Below, piece by piece: positions 26,413 through 35,238 of a stretch of DNA of 64,000 bases. Position 1 is the first letter of the stretch. Each line of letters begins with the position of its first letter. The position numbers were made by a program, and so were the translations under genes. Under the pieces are notes generated by a model. It worked only from the letters and a program-made list of their open reading frames with translations. It was not told the DNA's origin and searched no databases. Source of the stretch: Janthinobacterium sp. 67 (lineage in GTDB: Bacteria > Pseudomonadota > Gammaproteobacteria > Burkholderiales > Burkholderiaceae_D); NCBI RefSeq assembly GCF_002797895.1, contig NZ_PGES01000001.1, positions 6,076,001 to 6,140,000 of the forward strand, written 5' to 3'.

Positions 26413-27365
26413 TCGCGCGCATCCTCAAGTGGCTGATGCTGCTGCAAGTACTGGCCGTGCTGGGCTTGGCGTACCTGGCCATGCATGCCTGGAGCGTCGC
26501 GTCGCCGCTGCTGGCCGTGCTGCTGGCGCTGGCCATGTTGCTGGCCATGCGTGCGCTGATCGTCGCGCGCAATTTTTGGGAAAGCCGGCGCCTGGGCAGC
26601 CCCGTGCCACGGGAATATCAATTGGGCGCCATGGCCGCCGCGCGCCTGTTTGGGGGCGAGTTGCGCGCCACCCTGTGGACGTCGTCGTGGGGCATGTTGC
26701 GTCCGCGCCTGCAGGCGGCCGGCGGCATCCCCGGCCAGGGCCTGCCCGTGCTGCTGGTGCACGGCTATGTGTGCAACCGCGGCTACTGGACAAAGCTGAG
26801 CCTGCAACTCGCGCAGGCGGGTATCGCGCATGACGCCGTCGACCTGGAACCGATCAACGCCGACATCGAGGACTTCGTGCCGCAGATCGAGCAAGCCATT
26901 GGCCAGCTGTGCGCCCGCACGGGCAGCGAGCGCGTCATCATCGTCGCCCACAGCATGGGCGGCCTGGTGGCGCGCGCCTGGCTGCGCCGTTTCGGCGCGG
27001 CCCGCGTGGCCCGCATCGTCACCATCGGCACGCCGCACCACGGCACGGCGCTGGCCAACCTGGCGGCGGGGACAAATGCGCGCCAGATGAGCCGTGTCGA
27101 TGGCACGCCGAGCGGCTGGCTGGCACAGCTGGCCGCCAGCGAGACACCGGAGACGCGCGCCCTGATCACCTCGATCTATTCGCATCACGACAATATCGTC
27201 GCGCCGCAATCGTCCGCGCAGCTGCCCGGCGCGCGCAATCTCGCTTTCGGCGGCATCGGCCACGTGGCGCTGGCCAGCGATGCGCGCGTGCTGCGCCAGG
27301 TGCTGGCGGAAATCACTATCGAAGACGAAGTCGCCCGGCCCCCGTCTGCCCCCCATTTCGCCTGA
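26409..27365 (+). CDS. Membrane-anchored alpha/beta-hydrolase (lipase-like)
   Basis: A 318-residue protein with two N-terminal membrane segments (residues 7-27 and 30-50), then a lipase fold. VLLVHGYVCNRGYW holds the oxyanion region and VAHSMGGLVARAWL the nucleophile elbow (AHSMG). TIGTPHHGTALANL and FGGIGHVALASD place the later acid and histidine. The four-base overlap with the GMC gene suggests it acts in the same pathway, for example releasing an alcohol substrate from an ester for the dehydrogenase; that is inference. Confidence 0.85.
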   Translation: MIARILKWLMLLQVLAVLGLAYLAMHAWSVASPLLAVLLALAMLLAMRALIVARNFWESRRLGSPVPREYQLGAMAAARLFGGELRATLWTSSWGMLRPRLQAAGGIPGQGLPVLLVHGYVCNRGYWTKLSLQLAQAGIAHDAVDLEPINADIEDFVPQIEQAIGQLCARTGSERVIIVAHSMGGLVARAWLRRFGAARVARIVTIGTPHHGTALANLAAGTNARQMSRVDGTPSGWLAQLAASETPETRALITSIYSHHDNIVAPQSSAQLPGARNLAFGGIGHVALASDARVLRQVLAEITIEDEVARPPSAPHFA

Positions 27366-27666
27366 ATCCTGTTGTGTTTTGTCTGCATGGCAAGACTGTC
27401 TCTTTTGACTCTGCTGTTGCCCATGTTTAACAACGCAAGGGGCAGATAATGCTGTTTTCCACTGGCGTACTGTATTAAGCTAACGTCGGAAGACAGCCGG
27501 AGAAAATTTGTTCATGAGGCCGCTTGCGCCGTTCCGCAGGCGCACGGTAGCCAGATATTTCTCTGAATGTATGGCAAGATGTTGTAGGATTGTTATGTAC
27601 GCCGCACAGGCGGAAGCCGAACGCAGGCAGAAGATGAGTCCATGCCGTTTTTATTGGGGGCGCTAA
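27366..27666. other. Intergenic region before the c-di-GMP regulator gene
   Basis: About 300 bases without a convincing gene. It holds AT-rich stretches, including TTGTAGGATTGTTATGTACG near 27585, that could be promoter elements, but no clear -35/-10 pair. No c-di-GMP riboswitch signature was recognised. Confidence 0.4.
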
Positions 27667-30600
27667 TTGTCCGCACGTATCCTGATTATCGAAGATAACG
27701 CCACCAATATGGAATTGATGGTGTATTTGCTGCGTGCCTTCGGGTACACGCCGCTGGCCGCCTATGATGGCGAAGAGGGTGTGCGCATGGCGCGCAGCGA
27801 ATTGCCGGACTTGATCATTTGCGACGTGCATTTGCCCAAGCTCGATGGCTATGGCGTGGTGGCGGAGCTGAAAAAAGACCCGCAACTGCGCAAGATCCCG
27901 GCGCTGGCCGTGACGGCGCTGGCCATGGTGGGCGACCGCGAGCGCCTGCTCGAAGCGGGCTTCAATGGCTACATCGGCAAGCCGATCGAACCCGACCTGT
28001 TCGTCGCGGAGCTGGAGTCTTTTTTACCCGGGGCGCCGTCGACGCCAGTTAAAAACGACATAGCCACCATCCTGATCGTCGATGATCATGTGCTGAACCG
28101 CGAGTTCCTGACCGCACTGCTGGGCTACGGCGGGCACCGCCTGCTGGAGGCGGCCAACGGCGCCGACGCGCTGGAAATACTGCGCACCGAGCGGCCGGAC
28201 CTGATCATTTCCGATATCCTCATGCCGAACATGGATGGCTACGAATTCGTCACGCGCGTGCATGCCGATGCCGCGCTGACCGACGTGCCCATCATCTTTT
28301 ATACGGCCACCTACCGCGAGCAGGAAGCGATCCTGCTGGCGCAGGCGTGCGGCGTGCGCTGGGTCCTGCCCAAGCCATCGGACCCGGAAGTCATCGTGCG
28401 CACCGTCAACGAGGCGCTGGGACTGATGCCGGCGGCGGCCCAGGTGCCGGCGGCGCCGGGCGTGGGCAGCGGTGCGCCCCCTTCCGCCACGGGCAAGCTG
28501 GCCGGCATCGAGCACCAGGTCAGCGGCTACCTCGACGAACTCGAATCGAGCAGCCAGCAGATTTCGCAGCTGGCCAGCCAGCGCGAGGGCCAGGCCGCCA
28601 TTCCCGAAGACCTGGGCATCATGACGGAGCGCTTGTCGCGCTCACTGTCGAGCCTGCAGGCGGTGAGCCTGCGCCTGACGGCCCTGATCGAACTGGGCAT
28701 CGAGCTGGGCGCCGAACGCGATCCGCGCGCCCTGATCGAGGCGGGTTGCAAGGTGGCGCAGAATATCTGCGTCTCGAAGTATGCCTGCATCGGCGTGCTG
28801 GAAGAGGGCGCCGAAAAGCTCAGTTATTTTTCCTCGTGCGGCGCCGAGAAAAACCTCGAGCGCATCGCCAGCACGCCGCGCATGGGCATTTTGAACCGCT
28901 TGCTGGAACAGCGCCAGCCCTACCGGGTCAATGGCTTGAAGGGCGACCCCGCTGCGCTGGGCCTGCCCGACACGCACCCGCCCGTGCACTCCTTCCTGGG
29001 CGTGGCCATCGCCTCGCGCGAGCGCAGCCACGGCTGGCTGTACCTGGTCGACAAGCTGGGGGCGAATGAATTTTCCGAAGTCGACGAGCGGGTCGCCGCC
29101 ACGGTGGCGGCGCAGATCGCCGTCGCCTACGACAACCTGCTGCTGTACGACGAAATCAAGCGCCACCACGAGCAGCTGACCCTGGACATGGCGGCGCGCA
29201 TCCGCCTCGATGAAGACCTGCGCCGCTTCCGCCTGGCGATGGACGCCACGGCCGACGCGATTTTCCTCGTCGACCGCGCCGGCATGTGCTTCGTCGACGT
29301 CAACCAGACGGCGTGCCGCATGCTCGGTTTCGAGCGCGAGGATTTCCTGCGCGTGGGGCCGGGCCGCGCGCACGAGGGAGAGTCCCAGCTGGAAGAGCTG
29401 TACAACAAGCTGCTGGCCGGCGACCAGGGCGGCCCGATGACGGAATTGCAGCTGCAGCGCAAGGACGGCTCGCCCCTGTCCGTGGAAGTGCAGCGGCGCA
29501 CCCTGCGCTCGGGGCAGAGCTGGATACTGGTGGCCGTGGCGCGCGACATCACCGAGCGCAAGGATGCCGAGCAGCGCCTGATGAAGCTGGCCCATTTCGA
29601 TACCCTGACGGGCTTGCCGAACCGCAGCCAGTTCTATGCCTCGCTGACCCATTCGCTGGCCCAGGCGGCTGAACACCAGTGGGCCGTGGCCGTGCTGTTC
29701 ATGGACATCGACCGCTTCAAGAATATCAACGACACGCTGGGCCACACCATCGGCGACGATTTGCTGCGCCAGTTTTCCAGCCGCCTCGTCGATTGCCTGC
29801 GCGTGCGCGACACCATCGGCCGCTTTGGCGGCGACGAATTCGCCACCATCCTGCTGCTGCCGGAAGGCGCCCAGCATGCCGTCGGCGTGGTCGACAAGAT
29901 CCGCGAGGCGATGCGCAAACCGTTCGACTTGCAGGGCCACGAGGTGACGGTGACGGTCAGCATCGGCATTTCCGTGTTCCCCGATGACGCGGCCGATGCG
30001 GACACCCTGATTCAATATGCCGACACGGCCATGTACCGCGCCAAGGAGGCGGGCCGCGACGCCTTCCGCTTCTTCACGGCGGAAATGAACGCGCAATCGA
30101 TGGCGCGGCTGGACATGGAAAATGCCCTGCGGCGCGCCATCGACAACGAGGAATTCGTGCTGTTCTTCCAGCCCAAGGTGAATATCATCTCGGGGCGCAT
30201 CAGCGGCGCCGAGGCGCTGATACGCTGGCGCCGGCCCGGCCACGGCATGGTCTCGCCAGCCCTGTTCATCCCCCTGCTGGAAGAAACGGGTCTCATCGTG
30301 CGCGTCGGTAACTGGGTGCTCGACGAGGCGTGCAAGAAGATCAGCGAGTGGGGCGCCAGCAGCATCGGCCCCGTGCACCTGTCGGTGAATGTCTCGGGCA
30401 TCCAGTTTTTTGTCGGCGGCCTGGAAGAAGAGGTGCTCAAGGCGATCCGCAAGTACGATATCGCGCCCGACCTGCTGGAGCTGGAGCTGACGGAAAGCTC
30501 GCTGATGTCGAATGCCGAGGAAACCATCGCCGTGCTGCGCAACCTGAAGGCGCTGGGCATCCAGATTTCCATCGACGATTTCGGCACCGGCTATTCCAGC

Positions 30601-31305
30601 CTGGCCTATCTGAAGCGCTTCCCCATCGACAAGCTGAAGATCGACATCGCCTTCGTGCGCGAAGTGACGAGCAATCCGGACGACGCGGCCATCGTGCTGG
30701 CCATCATCAGCATGGCGCACAGCATGAAGCTGGAAGTGATCGCCGAAGGCGTGGAAAACGATGCGCAGCTGGCCTACCTGCGGCGCCACGGCTGCGACGA
30801 GATGCAGGGCTATTATTTCAGCCGCCCCGTGCCGCAGGAAGAATTCGAGCAGATGCTGATGGGCGGCAAGCTGCTGCAAGCGCCCGAGGATGCGGGCAGC
30901 GAAGAGCAGCAAACCTTGCTCATCGTCGACGACGACGTCTTCATGCTCGACGTGCTCAGCGACTTCCTGGCGCAGGACGGCTACCGCATCCTGACGGCGC
31001 AGACGGCCGCCGAGGGCTTCGACATCCTGGCGCGCCACAAGGTGCAGGTGATCCTGTGCGACCAGTGCATGCCGCTCATGAGCGGCACCGAATTCATGGA
31101 GCGGGTCAAGCATCTGTGCCCCGACACCTTCCGCATCATGCTGTCCGCCTTTGCCGACCTGACGCCCATCATGGCGGCCATCAACCGCGGCGCCGTCGAC
31201 CGCTTCTATACCAAGCCGTGGAAAGGCGCCGTGCTGCGCGAGAATATCCGCGAAGGCTTCCGCCTGCACAAGCTGCTGCATGGCCCCGTGAAAGCGGCGG
31301 CCTAG
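27667..31305 (+). CDS. Multidomain c-di-GMP cyclase/phosphodiesterase, REC-REC-GAF-PAS-GGDEF-EAL-REC
   Basis: A 1212-residue soluble protein. Two N-terminal receiver domains: ILIIEDNATN with Asp in LIICDVHLP, then ILIVDDHVLN with Asp in LIISDILMPNMDGYEF. A GAF domain (about 320-500) and a PAS domain (about 515-635) follow. The GGDEF domain (about 640-800) has an intact RFGGDEF and an RxxD inhibitory site, RVRD, five residues before it. The EAL domain has ISGAEALIRW, the NVSG asparagine, ELTES, IDDFGTGYSS, LKIDIAFV, EGVEN and MQGYYFSRP, all residues needed for activity. The C-terminal receiver is RpfG-like (LLIVDDDVFML, Asp in ILCDQCMP, YTKPWKG). The start is TTG at 27667, because MSARILIIEDN is the family start and a GGGGGCG site lies upstream. 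No kinase gene adjoins. Confidence 0.92.
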   Translation: MSARILIIEDNATNMELMVYLLRAFGYTPLAAYDGEEGVRMARSELPDLIICDVHLPKLDGYGVVAELKKDPQLRKIPALAVTALAMVGDRERLLEAGFNGYIGKPIEPDLFVAELESFLPGAPSTPVKNDIATILIVDDHVLNREFLTALLGYGGHRLLEAANGADALEILRTERPDLIISDILMPNMDGYEFVTRVHADAALTDVPIIFYTATYREQEAILLAQACGVRWVLPKPSDPEVIVRTVNEALGLMPAAAQVPAAPGVGSGAPPSATGKLAGIEHQVSGYLDELESSSQQISQLASQREGQAAIPEDLGIMTERLSRSLSSLQAVSLRLTALIELGIELGAERDPRALIEAGCKVAQNICVSKYACIGVLEEGAEKLSYFSSCGAEKNLERIASTPRMGILNRLLEQRQPYRVNGLKGDPAALGLPDTHPPVHSFLGVAIASRERSHGWLYLVDKLGANEFSEVDERVAATVAAQIAVAYDNLLLYDEIKRHHEQLTLDMAARIRLDEDLRRFRLAMDATADAIFLVDRAGMCFVDVNQTACRMLGFEREDFLRVGPGRAHEGESQLEELYNKLLAGDQGGPMTELQLQRKDGSPLSVEVQRRTLRSGQSWILVAVARDITERKDAEQRLMKLAHFDTLTGLPNRSQFYASLTHSLAQAAEHQWAVAVLFMDIDRFKNINDTLGHTIGDDLLRQFSSRLVDCLRVRDTIGRFGGDEFATILLLPEGAQHAVGVVDKIREAMRKPFDLQGHEVTVTVSIGISVFPDDAADADTLIQYADTAMYRAKEAGRDAFRFFTAEMNAQSMARLDMENALRRAIDNEEFVLFFQPKVNIISGRISGAEALIRWRRPGHGMVSPALFIPLLEETGLIVRVGNWVLDEACKKISEWGASSIGPVHLSVNVSGIQFFVGGLEEEVLKAIRKYDIAPDLLELELTESSLMSNAEETIAVLRNLKALGIQISIDDFGTGYSSLAYLKRFPIDKLKIDIAFVREVTSNPDDAAIVLAIISMAHSMKLEVIAEGVENDAQLAYLRRHGCDEMQGYYFSRPVPQEEFEQMLMGGKLLQAPEDAGSEEQQTLLIVDDDVFMLDVLSDFLAQDGYRILTAQTAAEGFDILARHKVQVILCDQCMPLMSGTEFMERVKHLCPDTFRIMLSAFADLTPIMAAINRGAVDRFYTKPWKGAVLRENIREGFRLHKLLHGPVKAAA

Positions 31306-31458
31306 GGGCTTGCTAGGCGCTGGCAACCGGCCGGCCGTGTGCGCTGGCGCACCTTGAGCGGTAGCTTTCCATCGAATTAGACTCCCGTCTCTAGTTTTGC
31401 TCTCTAGAATAAAAGTATCCATGTAGTGGCATGGCCTTTCACATGACGGGAGCTGGCG

Positions 31459-32028
31459 ATGGTGAAGAAACTGAAGGAGCTGACGGAAGACACGGAATTG
31501 GCAAGCGCCGTGCGCTCGTCCGCGCAGCAGATCTGGCAAGCGGGCCTCGGTGCCTTCGCCAAGGCGCAGGAAGAGGGCGGGCGCGTGTTTTCCCGGCTGG
31601 TGAAGGAAGGCACGGAATTCCAGAAACGGGCCGAAGACAAGGTGGCCGACGTCAGCGGCAGCGTCAGCAAGCTGGCCGATGGCGTGGGGAAGCAGGCCAG
31701 CGGTTCCTGGGACAAGCTGGAACAGGTGTTCGAAGAGCGCGTGGCGCGCGCCTTGGCCACCATCGGCGTGCCCACGCAGCAGGATATCGCCGCGCTGCAC
31801 GCGCAGATCGATGCCTTGAGCCGGCAAGTGGCGGCGCTGTCGGCCAAGCCCGCGCCAGCGCCCAAGCCGAAGGCGGTGGCCAAGCCCGCCGTGAAGGCGG
31901 CGCCCAAAACCGCACCGACATCCGCATCGAAGGCGGCCGCCGCCAAGGCCCCGGCCAAGCTTGCGGGCAAGGCGGCGAGCAAACCTGCCGCGAGACCGGC
32001 GGCGAAGAAAAAAGCACCGGCCGCCTGA
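31459..32028 (+). CDS. Phasin-like protein with lysine/alanine-rich tail (PhaF-type)
   Basis: A 189-residue PHA-granule protein. The N-terminal part (AVRSSAQQIWQAGLGAFAKAQEEGGRVFSRLVKEG) is the amphipathic phasin domain, then a coiled-coil segment (ALHAQIDALSRQVAALS). The last 60 residues are a histone-H1-like AKPA repeat region with many Lys residues, as in PhaF proteins that attach granules to the nucleoid. A clear terminator follows, and phaB is 25 kb away. Confidence 0.85.
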   Translation: MVKKLKELTEDTELASAVRSSAQQIWQAGLGAFAKAQEEGGRVFSRLVKEGTEFQKRAEDKVADVSGSVSKLADGVGKQASGSWDKLEQVFEERVARALATIGVPTQQDIAALHAQIDALSRQVAALSAKPAPAPKPKAVAKPAVKAAPKTAPTSASKAAAAKAPAKLAGKAASKPAARPAAKKKAPAA

Positions 32029-32048
32029 GCCGGCGCCGCATCCCTCCG

Positions 32049-32072
32049 GCCTGCTCGCGCAGGCTTTTTTTT
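32049..32072 (+). terminator. Rho-independent terminator after the phasin gene
   Basis: GCCTGC-TCGC-GCAGGC followed by eight T, about 20 bases after the stop. Confidence 0.85.
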
Positions 32073-32165
32073 GCCCCGGCTTTCGCCGCCGCCGTGGGGC
32101 GTAGTGTTTCATTACGGCTATCTTAGGTGGTATGCTTGAGGCAGAACACAGAGAGATTGCCCGCC

Positions 32166-32837
32166 ATGCTACAAAAAGCACCACGCCGTACCCGCGAACG
32201 CATCCTGGAGTTGTCGCTGCGCCTGTTCAATGAGTTTGGTGAGCCGAATATCACGACGACCGTGATTGCGGAAGAGATGAATATTTCGCCGGGAAACCTG
32301 TACTACCACTTCCGCAACAAGGACGACATCGTCAATTCGATCTTCGTCCAGTTCGAGGCGGAAATCGAACGTATCCTGACCGTGCCCGACGGACGCCGTT
32401 CGAATATCGAGGATGTCTGGCTGTACCTGCACCTGATGTTCGAGCTGATCTGGCGCTACCGCTTTTTCTATCGCGACCTCAACGATTTGCTGTCGCGTAA
32501 CCGCAAGCTGGAACTGCACTTCAAGCTGATCCTGGCGCACAAGATCAAGGTGGCCACGCAGCTGTGCGAGGATTTGCGCAGCGAACAGTCGCTGGAAGCG
32601 TCGGACATGGAAATCGGTGCGATGGCGACGAATATGGTGGTCGTTGCCACCTACTGGCTGTCGTACGAGTATGTGCGCAACCCGCGCAAGTACAGCGAGC
32701 AGCAATCGATGTCCGATGCGCTGGCGCGCGGCTGCTACCAGGTGCTGTCGCTGATCGGGCCGTATTTGCGCAATGAAACGCATTTGCTGTTTCGCAAACT
32801 GTCGGAAGAGTATGTGACCAAACTGAAGAACGACTGA
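32166..32837 (+). CDS. TetR/AcrR-family transcriptional regulator
   Basis: A 223-residue regulator. The N-terminal domain (TRERILELSLRLFNEFGEPNITTTVIAEEMNISPGNLYYHFRNKDDI) is the TetR helix-turn-helix; the rest is an all-helical ligand-binding domain with a conspicuous aromatic core (LIWRYRFFYRDLNDLL). The start at 32166 puts MLQKAPRRTRERIL first and drops an upstream in-frame extension. It may lead an operon with the following two genes (gaps of 41 and 7 bases). The ligand is unknown; fatty-acid-responsive regulators are near neighbours of phasins in some genomes. Confidence 0.87.
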   Translation: MLQKAPRRTRERILELSLRLFNEFGEPNITTTVIAEEMNISPGNLYYHFRNKDDIVNSIFVQFEAEIERILTVPDGRRSNIEDVWLYLHLMFELIWRYRFFYRDLNDLLSRNRKLELHFKLILAHKIKVATQLCEDLRSEQSLEASDMEIGAMATNMVVVATYWLSYEYVRNPRKYSEQQSMSDALARGCYQVLSLIGPYLRNETHLLFRKLSEEYVTKLKND

Positions 32838-32878
32838 CGCTGCTGCTGGCGCCACGTCGTCAATTACAGGAGAGATAT

Positions 32879-33652
32879 ATGGCTTGGAAACAATTTCCCT
32901 ATCCGGACGACGCATATGTCTACACGCCGCAAACCCTGGAAGCGGCCTGGACGCGCCTGCATGCGGGCGACGTGGAACCGTTTCCCACGCACCCGTCACT
33001 GGTGCAAGCCTGGCTGGCCTTCCATGCGGGCGACTTCGAGCGCGCCGTGAAGCTGGGCCTGGCCGTCGGCGTGCCCGGCTATGCGGTGGCGCACAAGGCC
33101 ACGTGTATCTACGCCACGCACTTGGAAGTCGATGACAGCCAGAAACTCGACATGTACGAGGAAGTGGCCGAGCGCTGCGAGCGCCAGCAGAGCGAGCAGC
33201 CGGACAATCCGGCCGGCTATTACTGGCATGCCTACAGCCTGGGCCGCTATGCGCTGGGCACGTCCGTCGTCAAGGCCCTGGCGCAAGGCATGGGCGCGCG
33301 CGTGCGCAACAGCCTGGACCGCACGATGACGATAGCGCCCATGCATGCGGAAGCGCATATCGCATTTGGGATTTATCATACGGAAATTATCGACAAGGTC
33401 GGCGCCATGATAGGCGGCCTGACGTACGGCGCCAACAAGGAAGACGGCTACCAGCACTTCAAGACGGCGCTGGCCCTGACGCCCCATTCGGCGCTGGCGC
33501 ACAGCGAATATGCGCGCGCCTTGAACATGCTCGACGGAAAGAAAAAACTGGCGGAAGCGCTGGCCCTGTATGAAAAGGCGGCCGAGTGCGTGGCACTGGA
33601 CGCCAAGGAACGCCTCGAGGTCGAGGCGGCGATCGATGAATTGAAAGGGTAG
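32879..33652 (+). CDS. Hypothetical helical-repeat (TPR/Sel1-like) protein, 257 aa
   Basis: A cytosolic protein without signal peptide. The helical pairs, e.g. HPSLVQAWLAFHAGDFERAVKLG and TPHSALAHSEYARALNM, recall TPR units, with a well-conserved core (NPAGYYWHAYSLGRYALG). A strong AGGAGAG site precedes the ATG. It lies between TetR and LOG genes on the same strand, 7 bases from the next start. It could be a scaffold; no enzyme signature. Confidence 0.72.
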   Translation: MAWKQFPYPDDAYVYTPQTLEAAWTRLHAGDVEPFPTHPSLVQAWLAFHAGDFERAVKLGLAVGVPGYAVAHKATCIYATHLEVDDSQKLDMYEEVAERCERQQSEQPDNPAGYYWHAYSLGRYALGTSVVKALAQGMGARVRNSLDRTMTIAPMHAEAHIAFGIYHTEIIDKVGAMIGGLTYGANKEDGYQHFKTALALTPHSALAHSEYARALNMLDGKKKLAEALALYEKAAECVALDAKERLEVEAAIDELKG

Positions 33653-33659
33653 GAATACT

Positions 33660-34208
33660 GTGATCAAGGCTTTATGTGTGTACTGTGGCGCCAATGCGGG
33701 CGTCTCGCCGGACTATGCCGTGGCGGCGCGCGAACTGGCGCGCGTGCTGGTGGCGGAAAATATTTCGCTCGTGTATGGCGGCGGCAAGGTGGGCCTGATG
33801 GGCGTGATCGCCGATGAAGTGCTGCGCCTGGGCGGCGAGGTGACGGGCGTGATTCCCACCCAGCTGGTCGAACGCGAAGTGGGCCATACGGGCTTGACGC
33901 GCCAGTTCATCGTGAAGGACATGCATGAGCGCAAGGCGATGATGGCCAGCCTGTCCGACGCCTTCATCGCCATGCCCGGCGGCTATGGCACCCTGGAAGA
34001 ACTGTTCGAGATGCTCACGTGGGCCCAGCTGGGCTTGCACGCCAAGCCCATCGGCTTGCTCAATGTCGACCGTTTCTATGATGGTTTGATCGCTTTTGTG
34101 CAAAACGGCAAGGAACAGGGTTTTATCCGCCCGCAGCACGCGGCCTTCCTCAATGCCGACGCCGATCCTGCCGCGCTGGTGCAGCGCCTGAAGGAGTGCG
34201 CGCCGTAA
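33660..34208 (+). CDS. LOG-family protein (Rossmann fold, TIGR00730-type)
   Basis: A 182-residue protein of the LOG family, named for cytokinin riboside 5'-phosphate phosphoribohydrolases. The hallmark PGGYGTLEE motif (residues near 103-111) and the early VYCGANAG and VYGGGKVGLMG loops are all present. Bacterial members cleave nucleoside monophosphates to base and ribose-5-phosphate. The start is GTG at 33660, 7 bases after the TPR-like gene, so the two are coupled. Confidence 0.88.
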   Translation: MIKALCVYCGANAGVSPDYAVAARELARVLVAENISLVYGGGKVGLMGVIADEVLRLGGEVTGVIPTQLVEREVGHTGLTRQFIVKDMHERKAMMASLSDAFIAMPGGYGTLEELFEMLTWAQLGLHAKPIGLLNVDRFYDGLIAFVQNGKEQGFIRPQHAAFLNADADPAALVQRLKECAP

Positions 34209-34532
34209 ATCATGTCTGCCTGGCCGCCGGTCAGCTGTTTCCTGTCGCTTGCAAGGGCCATGCGGTGCGCACCGCATGGCTTTTTTATTTCTGCACGGGA
34301 AAATTGATCGGGCTTGGCGACTCAATTAATAAAAATATGGCAAAAAAATTGTATCTGCAGCATGTTTTTTTGAAAATGAAGATGCTTTTTAGGCATGGGT
34401 GTGGTTTACTGGCAGGGTTCAAAGTTAGGAATATCGGACACCGACGAGCGTTGTACAGACTCCCAAAAAAGGTGCCGACCCGTTTCAAGTTGCCCCAACC
34501 ACGCTACTTCATCATCTCGAAAGGATGCTATT
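34209..34532. other. Intergenic region before the PEP-CTERM gene
   Basis: About 320 bases. The first part holds the LOG terminator; the middle is AT-rich (34310-34400, including a run AATTAATAAAAATATGGC) and could contain a promoter. No ORF with a ribosome binding site stands out. Confidence 0.5.
34257..34286 (+). terminator. Strong Rho-independent terminator after the LOG gene
   Basis: A perfect 24-base palindrome, GCCATGCGGTGC followed directly by GCACCGCATGGC, ends in six T. The actual RNA loop would be 4 bases at the centre. Confidence 0.85.
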
Positions 34533-35138
34533 TTGAAACCTATGACCTTCTTGCGAGCGACCGCGGTCGCCGCCATTCTCGCCGCCGCTGGCGGCGCCCA
34601 AGCCCAAACCACCATCATCGGCTTCGATTCGCTGGAACAACCGGGCTACTTCGGTTCCGTGTTCAAATCCTACTCCGAAGGCGGCTACAACTTCGACAGC
34701 AGCTTCCTCGGACTGCTGAGCTCGGCACATCAGGATAGCTTCGCCTATGCCGGTTCGGCCGGTCTCGGCGCGACGCCCCTGTCGACGACCACCCTGAGCC
34801 GTGCCGATGGCGCCGCTTTCTCGCTGGGCTCGATCAGCCTGGCCGACTTCGTGAGCTTGCCCGGTTCCTTTGACGTGACGTTCGTCGGCCACCAGGTGGG
34901 CGGCGGCACGGTGAGCCAGACCTTTACCCTCGGTGGCGGCCACACCTTTGCCGATTACACGTTTACGGGTTTCAGCAATCTGCTGTCGGCAACGTGGAAG
35001 GAAGGCGCCTTGCATACCTTCCAGGTCGACAATATCGCGGCCACCGTCAGCGCCGTGCCGGAACCGGCCACCTACGGCATGATGCTGGGCGGACTGGGCC
35101 TGCTGGCCTTCCTGCGCCGCCGCAAGAACGCCGCCTGA
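34533..35138 (+). CDS. PEP-CTERM sorting domain protein, 201 aa
   Basis: A secreted protein. The N-terminal signal peptide (FLRATAVAAILAAAGGAQA) is followed by a Ser/Gly-rich beta domain with no recognised fold. The C-terminus carries VPEPATYGMMLGGLGLLAFLRRRKN, the PEP motif plus membrane helix plus basic patch of exosortase substrates. The exosortase itself is not in the window. A TTG start at 34533 is chosen because AAAGGA lies 7 bases before it; an ATG three codons later (34542) would be 16 bases away. Probably involved in exopolysaccharide or surface structures. Confidence 0.8.
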   Translation: MKPMTFLRATAVAAILAAAGGAQAQTTIIGFDSLEQPGYFGSVFKSYSEGGYNFDSSFLGLLSSAHQDSFAYAGSAGLGATPLSTTTLSRADGAAFSLGSISLADFVSLPGSFDVTFVGHQVGGGTVSQTFTLGGGHTFADYTFTGFSNLLSATWKEGALHTFQVDNIAATVSAVPEPATYGMMLGGLGLLAFLRRRKNAA

Positions 35139-35175
35139 ACCTGAGCATGAGGCCGGCCTGCCGGCATCAGTAACA

Positions 35176-35217
35176 ATGACAATGCCGCCCAGTGGATGCC
35201 CCGGGCGGCATTGTCAT
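35176..35217. terminator. 15-bp perfect inverted repeat between convergent genes
   Basis: ATGACAATGCCGCCC and GGGCGGCATTGTCAT flank a 12-base loop. It lies just after the PEP-CTERM gene and 22 bases before the YgjP-like stop. No T-run follows, so it may act as a processing or bidirectional stop structure, or be a repeat element. Confidence 0.5.
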
Positions 35218-35238
35218 GTGGGCTTCATGCGCCGGACG

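Noticed and set aside
27366..27666. c-di-GMP riboswitch upstream of the GGDEF-EAL gene
   Set aside because: The conserved GEMM motif could not be found by eye.
28642..32184. 1180-codon minus-strand frame opposite the c-di-GMP gene
   Set aside because: It is the antisense shadow of the large GGDEF-EAL gene, with His/Gln/Arg-rich low-complexity product and no family.
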